The translations under genes were made by a program, and so were the position numbers. The notes under the pieces were generated by a model. The model was given only the letters and a program-made list of their open reading frames with translations. It ran no database searches and was not told where the DNA came from. A DNA stretch of 44,091 nt from Crocinitomicaceae bacterium (lineage in GTDB: Bacteria; Bacteroidota; Bacteroidia; Flavobacteriales_G; Salibacteraceae): assembly GCA_002713215.1 (NCBI GenBank), contig PAVO01000044.1, positions 1 through 44,091 of the forward strand. The letters are read 5' to 3'. Every line of letters begins with the position of its first letter. Position 1 is the stretch's first letter. Below, piece after piece: positions 15,053 through 23,471 of the stretch.

Positions 15053-16132
15053 TTGCTTCCTTTAAAAAAATACAACATCAAACGCTACGATTTATCCGAA
15101 GATAAATCCCTGCAGGCATGGAGCGCTGCCGACGAATATTTGTTGGAGGCGTTTAACGACATGGAAAACAAACCCAATAACCTGGTCATTTATCACGATC
15201 GTTTTGGCTTTTTGGGTAGTCATTTGCATCAGGAAGGTCCAACCCTGATCGTTACCAATAAAAGCCAGGAAAAAGCCATTAATTCCAATTTAAAAGCCAA
15301 TTACCTGGGACCTTTGAAATTTGCTAATCCCATTTCAAGTCTGGAAAATCAAGTTGATGTTGCCTTACTCAAAACCCCTAAATCGCTGGGGCTTTTTCAG
15401 CTCTATTTGGAGCAAATCGTCCAATATTCAAGTGATGAGGTAACCGTGGTCTGTGCTTTTATGACCCGGCATTTTAGTTCCAACATACTGGAAATAGCCA
15501 ACCAATATTTTGAAGGAGTAGAGCAGAGTAAGGCTGTAAAAAAAGCCCGGTTGTTGGTCCTTACCAAAAAGAAGAAAGCCGTTCAGCAGAAATTGATTCA
15601 TTCGATAACCTATAATCAAATGGAATATCAACAGTACCTGGGTGTTTTTTCGGAGGGACATATCGATTATGCCACTCAATTTTTTCTGGAGAATATAGAA
15701 CTTGAGGAGAAAGATCAGAACATTCTTGACCTGGCTTCAGGCAATGGCATTATTGGGAATGAAATACTCAAACAGCAACCCGATGTCGAAATTCACCTGA
15801 TGGACGATTCATTTTTGGCGGTAGAGTCGGCTAAGCTTAATGTTAAGGGAGAAAACGTTCATCACCATTTCAATAATGAGCTCTCCATTTTTGCCGATGA
15901 AACCTTTGATTTGATTGTTAGCAACCCACCTTTTCACTTTGAACATGAAATAAATATTCAGGTACCCCTGGAGCTGTTCAAAGGGTGTTGTCGCTGCCTT
16001 AAAGCGGGAGGCAAATTTCAGGTGGTGGCCAGCAGGCATTTGAATTTTAAAACTCACCTTCAACGTCTTTTCCCCCAGGTTGAGATTATTGCTGAAGACA
16101 AGAAATTTGTCATTTACCGATGCATGAAGTAG
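15053..16132 (+). CDS. RsmC/RlmG-type rRNA guanine-N2 methyltransferase
   Basis: The protein transfers a methyl group from S-adenosylmethionine, probably to the N2 of a guanine in rRNA. The C-terminal half is a class I methyltransferase with motif I DLASGNG at residues 226-232 and the amino-group methylase motif NPPF at 291-294. The N-terminal half is a degenerate methyltransferase-like domain, as in RsmC and RlmG. A length of 359 residues agrees with both, and I cannot decide between 16S and 23S rRNA as target. The reading frame has no ATG near its start. The TTG at 15053 is the likely initiation codon, since the sequence LPLKKYNIKRYDL directly after it is well formed. Confidence 0.78.
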   Translation: MLPLKKYNIKRYDLSEDKSLQAWSAADEYLLEAFNDMENKPNNLVIYHDRFGFLGSHLHQEGPTLIVTNKSQEKAINSNLKANYLGPLKFANPISSLENQVDVALLKTPKSLGLFQLYLEQIVQYSSDEVTVVCAFMTRHFSSNILEIANQYFEGVEQSKAVKKARLLVLTKKKKAVQQKLIHSITYNQMEYQQYLGVFSEGHIDYATQFFLENIELEEKDQNILDLASGNGIIGNEILKQQPDVEIHLMDDSFLAVESAKLNVKGENVHHHFNNELSIFADETFDLIVSNPPFHFEHEINIQVPLELFKGCCRCLKAGGKFQVVASRHLNFKTHLQRLFPQVEIIAEDKKFVIYRCMK

Positions 16133-16154
16133 GCATTGACTGCATTTGAATACT

Positions 16155-16639
16155 ATGAAATTGAAACTGATAATACTAATAATCGCCCTGGGAATACTAA
16201 GTACAAGCCATGGCCAACAAGAATTTTTTGCAACTGTTCAATTAAAATACCCGGTACCGGATGCCTGTAATCCTGATACAATTTACCTTATGCTGACTTT
16301 TATGGGGCAGAAAGGGCAAGTAGAGGCTGTTCCACCACAAACCATAGAGCAAATTGTAAAGCAGGTAAAAGCTACCTCGTTTTACAAAACCGATGTCAAA
16401 TTGAAAGCCACTATTAAAATTGATTTTGTAATTAGCTGTGAAGGGAATGTAGCTTCGTGTAGGTTTGGCGAAGGGAGGAAGCAGAAGTTTAAAAATGAAG
16501 CCTATAACAAGGAAATGTTGGATATATTTTAAACATGGAAGAATGGAAGGCTGCAACTTTTCACGGAGAGGAAGTAGATTCCCATACTTCCTACACCATA
16601 GAATTTAAAAAAGGAAAAGTAACTTGTAGGAAGCTTTGA
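16155..16639 (+). pseudogene. Exported TonB-C-like protein, apparent frameshift
   Basis: From the ATG at 16155 the sequence gives a signal peptide (KLKLIILIIALGILSTSHGQ) and a domain with KIDFVISCEGNVASCRFGEG, resembling the C-terminal domain of TonB-like energy transducers. It stops at 16532. The next 34 codons, readable from ATG 16535 in the -1 frame, continue the same domain in the family pattern: MEEWKAATFHGEEVDSHTSY, then a closing strand TIEFKKGKV. Read across at ATTTTAAACATGG, the joined product would contain DILNMEEW. So one base was lost or miscounted in the T-run near 16527-16530. Either the gene is broken, there is a sequencing error, or two short proteins are made. No other TonB machinery is adjacent. 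Confidence 0.5.
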
Positions 16640-16736
16640 GGCGAAAACCATACACCAATTGAGAAATTCTCTTCTCGTTTTTTAACTGTAGACCATTCTC
16701 ACCTTGTTCTAGCTCAAATAACACGAATTACATTGC

Positions 16737-16744
16737 TATTTTTG
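16737..16744 (+). promoter_or_regulatory. Promoter -7 element of ATP-grasp gene
   Basis: TATTTTTG fits TAnnTTTG and lies 41 nt before the ATG at 16786, giving a leader of about 36 nt. No good -33 element is seen. The 146-nt gap otherwise shows a short GAGAA/TTCTC hairpin followed by T6 near 16662-16682, which may end the preceding unit. Confidence 0.42.
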
Positions 16745-16785
16745 ATAGTTAAGCTGGTTTAAACTCCAGTTGGTAATTCTGAAAC

Positions 16786-18054
16786 ATGAAAAAAGTACTC
16801 GTTTTATTTCCCAACGACTGGGATAAAGTGGAGTTCTCCAAGGAGAAGTACAAACAGGATTACACGTTTATATACGAAGGCCCAAACCTTTTTAAATTCC
16901 CTCATTTATTTCAGCTTCCTTTTTTCAGCACACAACGATTTATTGAGCGAATTACTAAGAAAGTTCAATTGGAAAAAATTGATGCGGTTCTTTCTTCAGA
17001 CGAATACATTGGGGCTATTATAGCAGCTGTTGTATCACAGCAATTGGGCTTAGCGGGTTCCGACCCTACAAAAATCATATTGGCGCAACACAAGTATTAT
17101 AGCAGGCTGGAGCAACAAGAACATTGCAAAGAAGCTTCCGTGCAGTGTGAACTAATACCTCAAAAGATTCCGAATGATTTTAAACCTAAACTTTCCTTTC
17201 CGTTTTTTGTTAAGCCTGTAAAAGGAACCTTTTCTCTTTTTGCCAAAAAGGTGAACACACCCATCGATTTAAAAAAACACATGGCCTTTAGCTGGTATGA
17301 GAGAATTCTTCTAAACATCATAACCCGGCCATTTAATCATCTGATTAGAGATTATACTCAGTTAGAAAAAAAGGCCAACTATTTCATAAGTGAAGAACTA
17401 ATTGATGGGGTACAGGTTACGTTGGATGGCTATTCGTTAAATAATGAAGTTACCATTTGTGGGGTGGTCGATTCAGTAATGTTTCCCGGAACCAACATTT
17501 TTGAGAGGTTTCAGTATCCCTCCAGATTGCCTGCAGAAGTTCAGCAACGTATGGAAACAATTGTTGTAAACCTAATTCAGGGTGCTGACTTCAAAAATGC
17601 CCAGTTTAATGTAGAGCTCTTCTATAATCAGGAAACCGACAAAATTCATATCATTGAAATCAATCCTAGACTTTCCTATCAATTTGGAGATTTGTACGAA
17701 AATGTTGACGGAATAAATACCTACCAAATATTATTAGATTTAGCTTTGGGAAACAAGCCCCGGTTTAAAAAGGGAAATGGAGAATTTACCCAAACGGCAA
17801 GCTTTGTATTGAGAACATTTGAAGGTAAAGAATTGAGGGCAGTACCAGATGAAAAACACATTGCAGATTTTAATAGGCGATATCACGAGTCGAATATAAA
17901 AGTCTATGGAAAGAAGGGGACAAAATTATCCGGTGAAATGAGGGCTATAGGAAGTTATCGATATGGGATAGTAAATGTGGGTGCCCATTCCTTACTTGAT
18001 TTATTTTCCATTTACGAAGATGTGCTTGATAGTCTTCCGTTTAGTTTTAAATAA
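16786..18054 (+). CDS. ATP-grasp domain protein
   Basis: The 422-residue cytoplasmic protein has the layout of ATP-grasp ligases. An N-terminal preATP-grasp domain (MKKVLVLFPNDWDKVEF) comes first. The ATP-binding region contains FPFFVKPVKGTFSLFAKKV and YFISEELIDGVQVTLDGYS. The metal and phosphate-binding segment NAQFNVELFYNQETDKIHIIEINPRLSYQFGDLY holds the E-x-N-P-R motif. The C-terminal domain continues with a biotin-carboxylase-like end. Such enzymes join a carboxylate to an amine or thiol through an acyl phosphate. The substrate is unknown, and resemblance to carbamoyl-phosphate-synthase-type ligases is general. It has its own TAnnTTTG promoter and is followed 9 nt later by the SRPBCC gene, probably in one operon. 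Confidence 0.82.
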   Translation: MKKVLVLFPNDWDKVEFSKEKYKQDYTFIYEGPNLFKFPHLFQLPFFSTQRFIERITKKVQLEKIDAVLSSDEYIGAIIAAVVSQQLGLAGSDPTKIILAQHKYYSRLEQQEHCKEASVQCELIPQKIPNDFKPKLSFPFFVKPVKGTFSLFAKKVNTPIDLKKHMAFSWYERILLNIITRPFNHLIRDYTQLEKKANYFISEELIDGVQVTLDGYSLNNEVTICGVVDSVMFPGTNIFERFQYPSRLPAEVQQRMETIVVNLIQGADFKNAQFNVELFYNQETDKIHIIEINPRLSYQFGDLYENVDGINTYQILLDLALGNKPRFKKGNGEFTQTASFVLRTFEGKELRAVPDEKHIADFNRRYHESNIKVYGKKGTKLSGEMRAIGSYRYGIVNVGAHSLLDLFSIYEDVLDSLPFSFK

Positions 18055-18063
18055 AAGTGTAAC

Positions 18064-18522
18064 ATGATTATATCTAAAAAAGGAACGAACCAGCGAACTG
18101 TTTCCATAGAAGAATCCTTTAGAGCTCCTAAGGAAAAAGTGTTTAAAGCATGGACAACACCTGATAGTCTAAAGAAATGGTTTATGGCAGAAGAGGGAGT
18201 TGTTGTTCAGGACGCCAAGGTAGATTTACAGGTTGGTGGAGCGTATTTTATTGAAGTTATATATCCGGGATATGATCCAACCTCCATTGATGGTGAGTTT
18301 ATTCACGTACTTGTTCCAAACGAATTGGAATATACATGGCTTACACCCGTATTGAATGGGAAAACAACCAAAGTGGAAGTCTCATTTGTAGATCAGGAAC
18401 AGGGGTCAAAAATTCTCTTAAGCCATGGCGAATTCGAAAACGAAGAGCAAATGAAATTGCATATCGAGGGCTGGACAGGCTGTTTGGGCAATTTACATGA
18501 ATACCTTAATTCACTCATTTAA
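18064..18522 (+). CDS. SRPBCC (AHSA1-like) domain protein
   Basis: The 152-residue protein has the START-like AHSA1 signature: RTVSIEESFRAPKEKVFKAWTTPDSLKKWFMAEEGVVVQDAKVDLQVGGAYFIEV, then DGEFIHVLVPNELEYTWL and a closing GWTGCLGNLHEYL helix. The fold is a helix-grip pocket that binds hydrophobic ligands, and AHSA1-like bacterial proteins are poorly characterised. It is cytoplasmic. The ATG is 9 nt after the ATP-grasp stop, so the two are likely cotranscribed and might act in one pathway, which is inference only. Confidence 0.85.
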   Translation: MIISKKGTNQRTVSIEESFRAPKEKVFKAWTTPDSLKKWFMAEEGVVVQDAKVDLQVGGAYFIEVIYPGYDPTSIDGEFIHVLVPNELEYTWLTPVLNGKTTKVEVSFVDQEQGSKILLSHGEFENEEQMKLHIEGWTGCLGNLHEYLNSLI

Positions 18523-18533
18523 AATACGGTTAT

Positions 18534-18695
18534 AAGAAAACTCTACTTGTTGCTCTACTTGTGTTAAACGCAGTTGTGCTGTTAGGGCAGTTATGGCCGG
18601 AAGGTGCTCCTCCTTTTGCCAGGTTTGTAAATATTGTATTCCTTGCCGGAAGTTTTATTTTCTTCTTGTTTAGCCTGTTAAAAAAAGGGAAGTAA
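18534..18695 (+). pseudogene. Small membrane protein gene lacking a start codon
   Basis: From 18534 a frame reads KKTLLVALLVLNAVVLLGQL, then WPEGAPPFARFVNIVFLAGS, and ends FIFFLFSLLKKGK (53 residues). It has two membrane helices around a WPEGAPPFAR turn. I recall very similar small proteins in Bacteroidota that begin with Met directly before the two lysines. Here the bases before are GTTATAAG, as if the G of ATG-AAG were missing. No NTG codon lies upstream before an in-frame stop. It is therefore either a start-loss pseudogene or a one-base deletion in the sequence. Confidence 0.5.
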
Positions 18696-18723
18696 TAGAA
18701 TAACCCCAACACGATATGCAGAA

Positions 18724-19194
18724 ATGAAGTTTGTATTCAGATTATTTATAGTCTGGCTAAGTGTCCAACCGATATGGAGCTATGCACAGACTGATAAACT
18801 TTCGCCATTCCTCGTTCAGGATTTATTGAATCATCAGGAGTTTGTTGAGGCCGTAAAAGCAGATTCGGGTTTGTTATGTTCTCAGCAGTTGTTATTATCG
18901 CCGCATATAAAAGTGGATTCCATTTCTACTCTGAAATTTGATAACAAACCGGTACTTGTTGGAGACACTTCTATGAATTCAAATTGTCCTTCAGCCTTTA
19001 TAAATATCGATTCGCGGAATAAAAATAGAATTGAAGTATATGTTATGGTAACTACCGCTTTTGATTATGTCAGTGGTGGTTGTTCATTCTATCGAAGAGT
19101 AGAGTACCAGGCAGAAGTTAAGGTAAAAAAGGCCTATTGGAGAATTAAATACGGAGAAGTAAGGCGATCGAGTGGAAACATTAGGTGGTTATAA
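18724..19194 (+). CDS. Exported protein of unknown function, 156 aa
   Basis: A signal peptide (MKFVFRLFIVWLSVQPIWSYAQ) directs export. The mature part includes DLLNHQEFVEAVKADSGLLC, a VDSISTLKFDNKPVLVG strand pair and a C-terminal beta region with IEVYVMVTTAFDYVSGGCSFYRRVEYQAEVKVKKAYWRIKYGEVR. No family is recognised. Three cysteines could form a disulfide. The stop codon overlaps by 6 nt the 3' end of the minus-strand gene at 19189, an unusually tight convergent arrangement. Confidence 0.68.
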   Translation: MKFVFRLFIVWLSVQPIWSYAQTDKLSPFLVQDLLNHQEFVEAVKADSGLLCSQQLLLSPHIKVDSISTLKFDNKPVLVGDTSMNSNCPSAFINIDSRNKNRIEVYVMVTTAFDYVSGGCSFYRRVEYQAEVKVKKAYWRIKYGEVRRSSGNIRWL

Positions 19195-19707
19195 ACTTAT
19201 GTAAAAGGGCCAGCATTTTGATGCTCTGGTTTCTAAGGCTACGCCATAAAGTTTAATTCCAGAAACGTCGTGCACCCGTAGGAAATGCCGTTGGGTATAA
19301 CCCGAATCGTATTCAAAGGTTCTGGTTATCGTATTTGGCGAGTTACAACCAGGAAGTTGGTCTTGCCTGTATAGTTGTTTATCAACCACTAATCCACCAA
19401 TATTTTCATCATTCAGGTAGAGCGTCAATTCTTTAATTTTATTGAAGTTGAACAGCTCTCTGTCTTTACTCCTAAGGTAGAAGACAATTGAACCAGAATA
19501 CTTACAAGAATTGTTCTCTCGGGTACACTCCTCACAGTAATTATCTGCCCACTCATTCATACACCCATAAATGTATTGGCATGATTGATCATCCTCTTTG
19601 GCCTTTTGGTCATAGTTTTCCGCAATAGGATCGGTACAACCTTCCTTTTTACAACTAACAGTTAGATAGATTAGCACGAAAGAAATAGCAATGGTAAAAA
19701 ACTTCAT
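19189..19707 (-). CDS. Cys-rich lipoprotein
   Basis: The lipobox LTVSCKKEGC marks a lipoprotein. The segment CTDPIAENYDQKAKEDDQSCQYIYGCMNEWADNYCEECTRENNSCKYSG repeats a short cysteine-bracketed motif (C-x-D-P-x-A-x-N-Y-D and C-M-N-E-W-A-D-N-Y), known from many Bacteroidota exported proteins as a repeat around calcium-like Asp/Asn ligands. The C-terminal domain is beta-rich. I start it at the ATG at 19707, giving MKFFTIAISFVLIYLTVSC. Two upstream in-frame ATGs (19716 and 19725) add only a few residues. The function is unknown. Confidence 0.7.
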   Translation of the reverse strand: MKFFTIAISFVLIYLTVSCKKEGCTDPIAENYDQKAKEDDQSCQYIYGCMNEWADNYCEECTRENNSCKYSGSIVFYLRSKDRELFNFNKIKELTLYLNDENIGGLVVDKQLYRQDQLPGCNSPNTITRTFEYDSGYTQRHFLRVHDVSGIKLYGVALETRASKCWPFYISL

Positions 19708-19798
19708 GGTTATCATTAATTGCATAACAACAATACAAAATCATTCAATAGGGTAATTGATAAAGCTGGTAAGACAAGCCAACCACAGTAATAGATAT

Positions 19799-19839
19799 AA
19801 TTGTTTACTAAAAAACTAAACAATTATTGTTTTAGTAAA
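19799..19839. promoter_or_regulatory. Overlapping alternative hairpins in divergent promoter region
   Basis: Two perfect inverted repeats overlap and exclude one another: AATTGTTTA (19799-19807) with TAAACAATT (19817-19825), and TTTACTAAAA (19804-19813) with TTTTAGTAAA (19830-19839). Between them AAACAAT-T-ATTGTTT is also symmetrical. The site lies between the divergent genes at 19707 and 19881 and may be an operator. Similar TTATTGTTTAGTAAAA occurs at 32250-32265 beside the PID-CTERM gene. Confidence 0.45.
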
Positions 19840-19880
19840 ATAAAGTTCCGATTTTTGGTTGGCCAAAATAATCCACCAAA

Positions 19881-20948
19881 ATGCAAAGCAACAACACCAA
19901 AAAACTAAAAAAGGGCAGGGGTGCTCAATTCAATGTACACAACCCTTTCGAAAAAAATCAAATCGTTCAGGAACATTGGGAAGGCCTTGATTTGGATACC
20001 GAGAAGGAAGCTCCTCATCGAACCGTGTACCAGGAAGTATTTCCCAAATCCATTGTCAACAAGGTTGATAGTCCCGATATTCCCATGAATTGGAGCATGA
20101 ACCCTTACCAGGGGTGCGAGCATGGTTGTATCTATTGTTATGCCCGAAATACCCACACCTACTGGGGATACAGTTCGGGAACAGAATTTGAAAATGTAAT
20201 TCTGGTTAAGAAAAATGCGCCGGATCTGTTGGCTCAAAAGTTAAAAAGCAGGTTTTGGAAGGGAGAGTCCATAATGCTTTCGGGCAATACCGATTGCTAT
20301 CAGCCGGCCGAAAAAAAACTGGAAATTACCCGAAAGTGCCTGGAAGTATTTCTCAAATTCAAGAACCCTGTAGGTATTATTACCAAGAATGACCTGCTGC
20401 TTCGCGACATGGACATTCTTAAAGAATTGGCTCAGCTTCGGTTGGTTTCTGTTGCAGTTAGTATAACTACTCTCAATGAAGATTTAAGGCGAGCCATGGA
20501 ACCCCGAACGTCAACCGGGCAACGGAGGGTGGAAATGGTAGCCAAACTTTCCGAAGCCGGAATAAAAGTAGGTGTATTAATGGCACCCGTTATTCCCTAC
20601 CTCAATCACGAAGAAATTCCGGATCTGGTAAAAGCGGTATCTGAAGCTGGGGCTGCAAATATCTATCACCTTATGGTTCGGCTCAACAATCAAAACGGAG
20701 CGCTTTTTCAGGATTGGGTGAAGCGCCACTTTCCCGAAAGGTCAGAGAAGGTAGTGAATCAGATTCGTGCATTGCATGAGGGTAACCTCAATGATTCCAC
20801 CTTTGGTCAACGAATGCGTGGAGTAGGTCACGAAGCCGATGCAATTTCCAAACTCATGAAGCTCTCTAAGAAGAAGTATTTTACACCCAAGGCATTTTAC
20901 CAGCTTCGTAAGGAAAGAATACGTCCGAAACAACTGGGTTTGTTTTAG
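19881..20948 (+). CDS. PA0069-family radical SAM protein
   Basis: The iron-sulfur motif CEHGCIYCY has Cys79, Cys83 and Cys86, the CxxxCxxC pattern of radical SAM enzymes. It is embedded in NWSMNPYQGCEHGCIYCYARNTHTYWG, the signature of the PA0069/Rv2578c family, distantly related to spore photoproduct lyase. The other elements (SGNTDCYQPAEKKLEITRKCLE, VSITTLNEDLRRAMEPRT, GVLMAPVIPYLN) fit the TIM-barrel. A length of 355 residues is usual. The substrate of this family is not established, and a role with nucleic acids is often assumed. It is cytoplasmic, with a promoter region containing overlapping palindromes. Confidence 0.9.
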   Translation: MQSNNTKKLKKGRGAQFNVHNPFEKNQIVQEHWEGLDLDTEKEAPHRTVYQEVFPKSIVNKVDSPDIPMNWSMNPYQGCEHGCIYCYARNTHTYWGYSSGTEFENVILVKKNAPDLLAQKLKSRFWKGESIMLSGNTDCYQPAEKKLEITRKCLEVFLKFKNPVGIITKNDLLLRDMDILKELAQLRLVSVAVSITTLNEDLRRAMEPRTSTGQRRVEMVAKLSEAGIKVGVLMAPVIPYLNHEEIPDLVKAVSEAGAANIYHLMVRLNNQNGALFQDWVKRHFPERSEKVVNQIRALHEGNLNDSTFGQRMRGVGHEADAISKLMKLSKKKYFTPKAFYQLRKERIRPKQLGLF

Positions 20949-20955
20949 TGCTTTA

Positions 20956-20982
20956 TACCTTTGACATTGTTGCATAAGTTTG
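20956..20982 (+). promoter_or_regulatory. Two tandem TAnnTTTG elements
   Basis: TACCTTTG (20956-20963) and TAAGTTTG (20975-20982) both fit the Bacteroidota -7 consensus and lie 60 and 41 nt upstream of the VOC gene's ATG at 21023. Either or both may start the VOC/DoxX-like operon. No convincing -33 box at 19-21 nt was seen. Confidence 0.42.
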
Positions 20983-21022
20983 TGCCAGCATGAGACTTTA
21001 AACCTTGGAATTGGTTAGAAAA

Positions 21023-21709
21023 ATGAAGATTAGAAAATTGACTCTACTTACTAATAAACTGGAGGAAGAAAAACTGTTTTATTCCAACACACTTGGTTTT
21101 GAGCTAAAAAAAGAAGGCAGCGATTCCTTTACTATCAGAGTTGGTTGGAGCGAATTAACCTTCAAAAGATCCAAAGAAAAACACACCTATCATTATTGTT
21201 TTCTAATACCGTCGAATCAGCTTCATGAAGCCTTGGAATGGATGGAAGAAAGGGTAGAGATAATTGCCATTGAAAACGAAGGAAAGATTCAATGGTTCGA
21301 TACCTGGAATGCCCGATCTTTTTATTTCTACGATGCAAGTGGCAATCTCGCAGAATTTATTGTACGCTATGATTTAGAGAATGAGAGCAACCGGGAATTT
21401 GGAATTTCAAGTTTGCTGTGTGTTAACGAAATAGGCATGGCTACTACACAGGTCGAACATCTGAATTCGCAATTGGAGCGTCAGTTAAGCACTCAATTTT
21501 GGAAGGGAGACCTGGTCAGATTCGCTACCAATGGTTCTCAGGAAGGGTTGTTTTTAATCCCCAATTATGAAATCAAAACGGTTTGGTTTCCGAGCCGGCA
21601 ACCCATTGTACCGGAGCCATTTGAAACTACCATAGAAAATGAAGGGGTTTTGTACGATTTGAATTTCCGGAACGAACAGCTGGAAATTACTAAGGCCGGG
21701 AATCTATGA
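21023..21709 (+). CDS. VOC family protein, two-module
   Basis: The first half is a vicinal oxygen chelate domain: MKIRKLTLLTNKLEEEKLFYSNTLGFEL, a middle strand IRVGWSELTFKRS, and ARSFYFYDASGNLAEFIVRYDL as the closing unit with D-x-x-G-N-x-x-E. The second half repeats the fold more weakly. This resembles ring-cleaving dioxygenase or glyoxalase relatives without a defined substrate. I start at ATG 21023 rather than an upstream TTG. Its last codons overlap the next gene in an ATGA, so the two products are translationally coupled. Confidence 0.8.
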   Translation: MKIRKLTLLTNKLEEEKLFYSNTLGFELKKEGSDSFTIRVGWSELTFKRSKEKHTYHYCFLIPSNQLHEALEWMEERVEIIAIENEGKIQWFDTWNARSFYFYDASGNLAEFIVRYDLENESNREFGISSLLCVNEIGMATTQVEHLNSQLERQLSTQFWKGDLVRFATNGSQEGLFLIPNYEIKTVWFPSRQPIVPEPFETTIENEGVLYDLNFRNEQLEITKAGNL

Positions 21710-22962
21710 TTACCAAAAACTTAAACCTGCTACGGTTTCTGGCGCTTTATGTGTTGGCCTATACTTTTCCCTTTCCATTTGGGGCCATTCCCTGGACCGA
21801 CAGTATTGCCGAAAAACTGGACAGTTGGATTGATGTAGTTATCCTTGGGATAGGACACAATATTTTTGGTGTTACAGAAGAAATTCATGTCCATTATTCG
21901 GGAAGTGGAGACACCACATGGCATTATTTGCTGTTGCTTTCTATTCTGGTCTTTTCAACCGTGCTTACCTATTTCTGGAACCTTGTCAGATGGCCCCGTT
22001 GGAATGCAGCAGCACTGAATTACTGGTTGCTATGGTACACACAATTGTATTTGGCCTTTTGTATGATTCAATATGGCATGGTAAAAATTATGATGGCTCA
22101 GTTTACAGAGCTTAGCTTTCAAATGCTCATAGAACCTTATGGCAATTCATCTCCCATGGAATTGGCCTGGGCCTTTTTCGGTTTTTCAAAATCTTATAAC
22201 CTCATCATTGGATTACTTGAAGTGGTATGCGCTTATCTGCTACTCTTTAGGAAAACAAGGATGTTAGGCGCTCTGACCGGAATGGTAATTATGGCCAACG
22301 TGGTTATCGTCAATTTTGTTTTTGACATACCCGTAAAGCTGTACGCTATTCATATTCTTCTATTCCTGGCGGTTGTTTTAGCTCCCGATTTTAAAAGGTT
22401 GCTTTCTGTTATTTTACTAAACAAACCTACCGATCGGGTGGAGTACCAGGAAGTTTTTACAGATCAAAAAAAGGTACGAATCCGTCGCTATGTGTTATGG
22501 GTCTTTGGCATTCTAGTTTCCATTAACGCAATTATAGGTGCGTTTAACTTTAAATCGAACTGGGGCGACTATGCTCCTGAACCGCCCTTGTATGGACTCT
22601 ATGAAATTCAACAGTTTGTAATTAATGGCAATACCTTAGAGCCATTGCTTACCGATACTGTGCGATGGAGATACATGGCCATAGACAAACCCAGTACTTT
22701 CGAAATATATCGTATGGATAAATCCATGCAACGCTATTCTGGAGTTGTGGATACCAGGGCGAATGAACTGTATTATTCTTCCAATTCACTGAAGGAAGAG
22801 CGATACAAGCTGAGCTATCACATTACGGATTCCATCTTTCATTTTGCTACGGTTTACCAGAATGATACGATTGAAGGAAAAGCTAGAATTTGGAACAAGA
22901 AAGATTTTCCGTTATTGAATAGAGGATTTTACTGGAGAACCGAATACCCAAACAAGCGATAA
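21706..22962 (+). CDS. DoxX-like integral membrane protein
   Basis: The 418-residue protein has about seven to eight membrane helices in its first 290 residues, including LNYWLLWYTQLYLAFCMIQYGMVKIMM and YNLIIGLLEVVCAYLLLFRKTRMLGALTGMVIMANVVIVNFVFDIPVKLYAIHILLF. The latter pattern (G-L-x-E, R-x-R-x-L-G-A-x, then N-x-x-x-D-I-P-V-K) is that of DoxX/HTTM-like membrane proteins. The last 130 residues form a periplasmic domain. The function is unknown. It starts with ATG overlapping the stop of the VOC gene by 4 nt. Confidence 0.78.
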   Translation: MITKNLNLLRFLALYVLAYTFPFPFGAIPWTDSIAEKLDSWIDVVILGIGHNIFGVTEEIHVHYSGSGDTTWHYLLLLSILVFSTVLTYFWNLVRWPRWNAAALNYWLLWYTQLYLAFCMIQYGMVKIMMAQFTELSFQMLIEPYGNSSPMELAWAFFGFSKSYNLIIGLLEVVCAYLLLFRKTRMLGALTGMVIMANVVIVNFVFDIPVKLYAIHILLFLAVVLAPDFKRLLSVILLNKPTDRVEYQEVFTDQKKVRIRRYVLWVFGILVSINAIIGAFNFKSNWGDYAPEPPLYGLYEIQQFVINGNTLEPLLTDTVRWRYMAIDKPSTFEIYRMDKSMQRYSGVVDTRANELYYSSNSLKEERYKLSYHITDSIFHFATVYQNDTIEGKARIWNKKDFPLLNRGFYWRTEYPNKR

Positions 22963-22985
22963 TTGAATCCATTTCACAGAAGAAC

Positions 22986-23471
22986 CTATTTGTCATAGAT
23001 AAACAAGGCCCGAATCTTATCCCAAAAATCACCACCGGCGATTATGAAACTGAGAAGAAATAATACATTCATGGTCCATTGAAAGGCAAGAAGGCTGTCG
23101 CCCAACCACGTTTGAATAAGGGTGGAGTTCAATTCAACCGCTCCTTCTATAAGGCAGAAGGAAAAAAGTGATACTCCAACATAATACCTTGTTTTTGATA
23201 CTTTTTGAGGAGAAATAAATTCCAATGCGCCCCAAAGTTTAGATTTAATCCATTCCCAGGTTTCCTTGCCCATTATGGCAATCGCGGCAATCATAAGTAC
23301 TTCTGGAATGCCAAATACCAGTGCTCCGGAGATTACTGTTTTAACTGCATCAGGCAAATTCATATTCCACACCAGGGGAGTGGCCAGGGGAGCTAAAAAA
23401 CCAATCACCAGGGTTAAAATTCCAAGGACTATTCGAGGAGTAGATAAGTTGGAACTTTCATTATTCTGCAT
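22986..23471 (-). CDS. Membrane protein, 161 aa
   Basis: Four hydrophobic segments are visible (ILTLVIGFLAPLATPLVW, VISGALVFGIPEVLMIAAIAIMG, YYVGVSLFSFCLIEGAVEL, WTMNVLFLLSFIIAGGDFW), separated by a cytoplasmic loop with GKETWEWIKSKLWGALEFISPQKVSKTRY. I recall the GIPEVLMxAAIAIMGKE...KVSxTRYxxG pattern in other bacterial membrane proteins, without known role. I start at the ATG at 23471, which overlaps the stop of the gene upstream by 11 nt. A longer version from a TTG is less likely. The two genes form a tight pair. Confidence 0.72.
   Translation of the reverse strand: MQNNESSNLSTPRIVLGILTLVIGFLAPLATPLVWNMNLPDAVKTVISGALVFGIPEVLMIAAIAIMGKETWEWIKSKLWGALEFISPQKVSKTRYYVGVSLFSFCLIEGAVELNSTLIQTWLGDSLLAFQWTMNVLFLLSFIIAGGDFWDKIRALFIYDK

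Noticed and set aside
16528..16534. Programmed -1 frameshift at TTTAAAC
   Set aside because: The heptamer is not in the phase required relative to the first reading frame, and no following pseudoknot was noticed.
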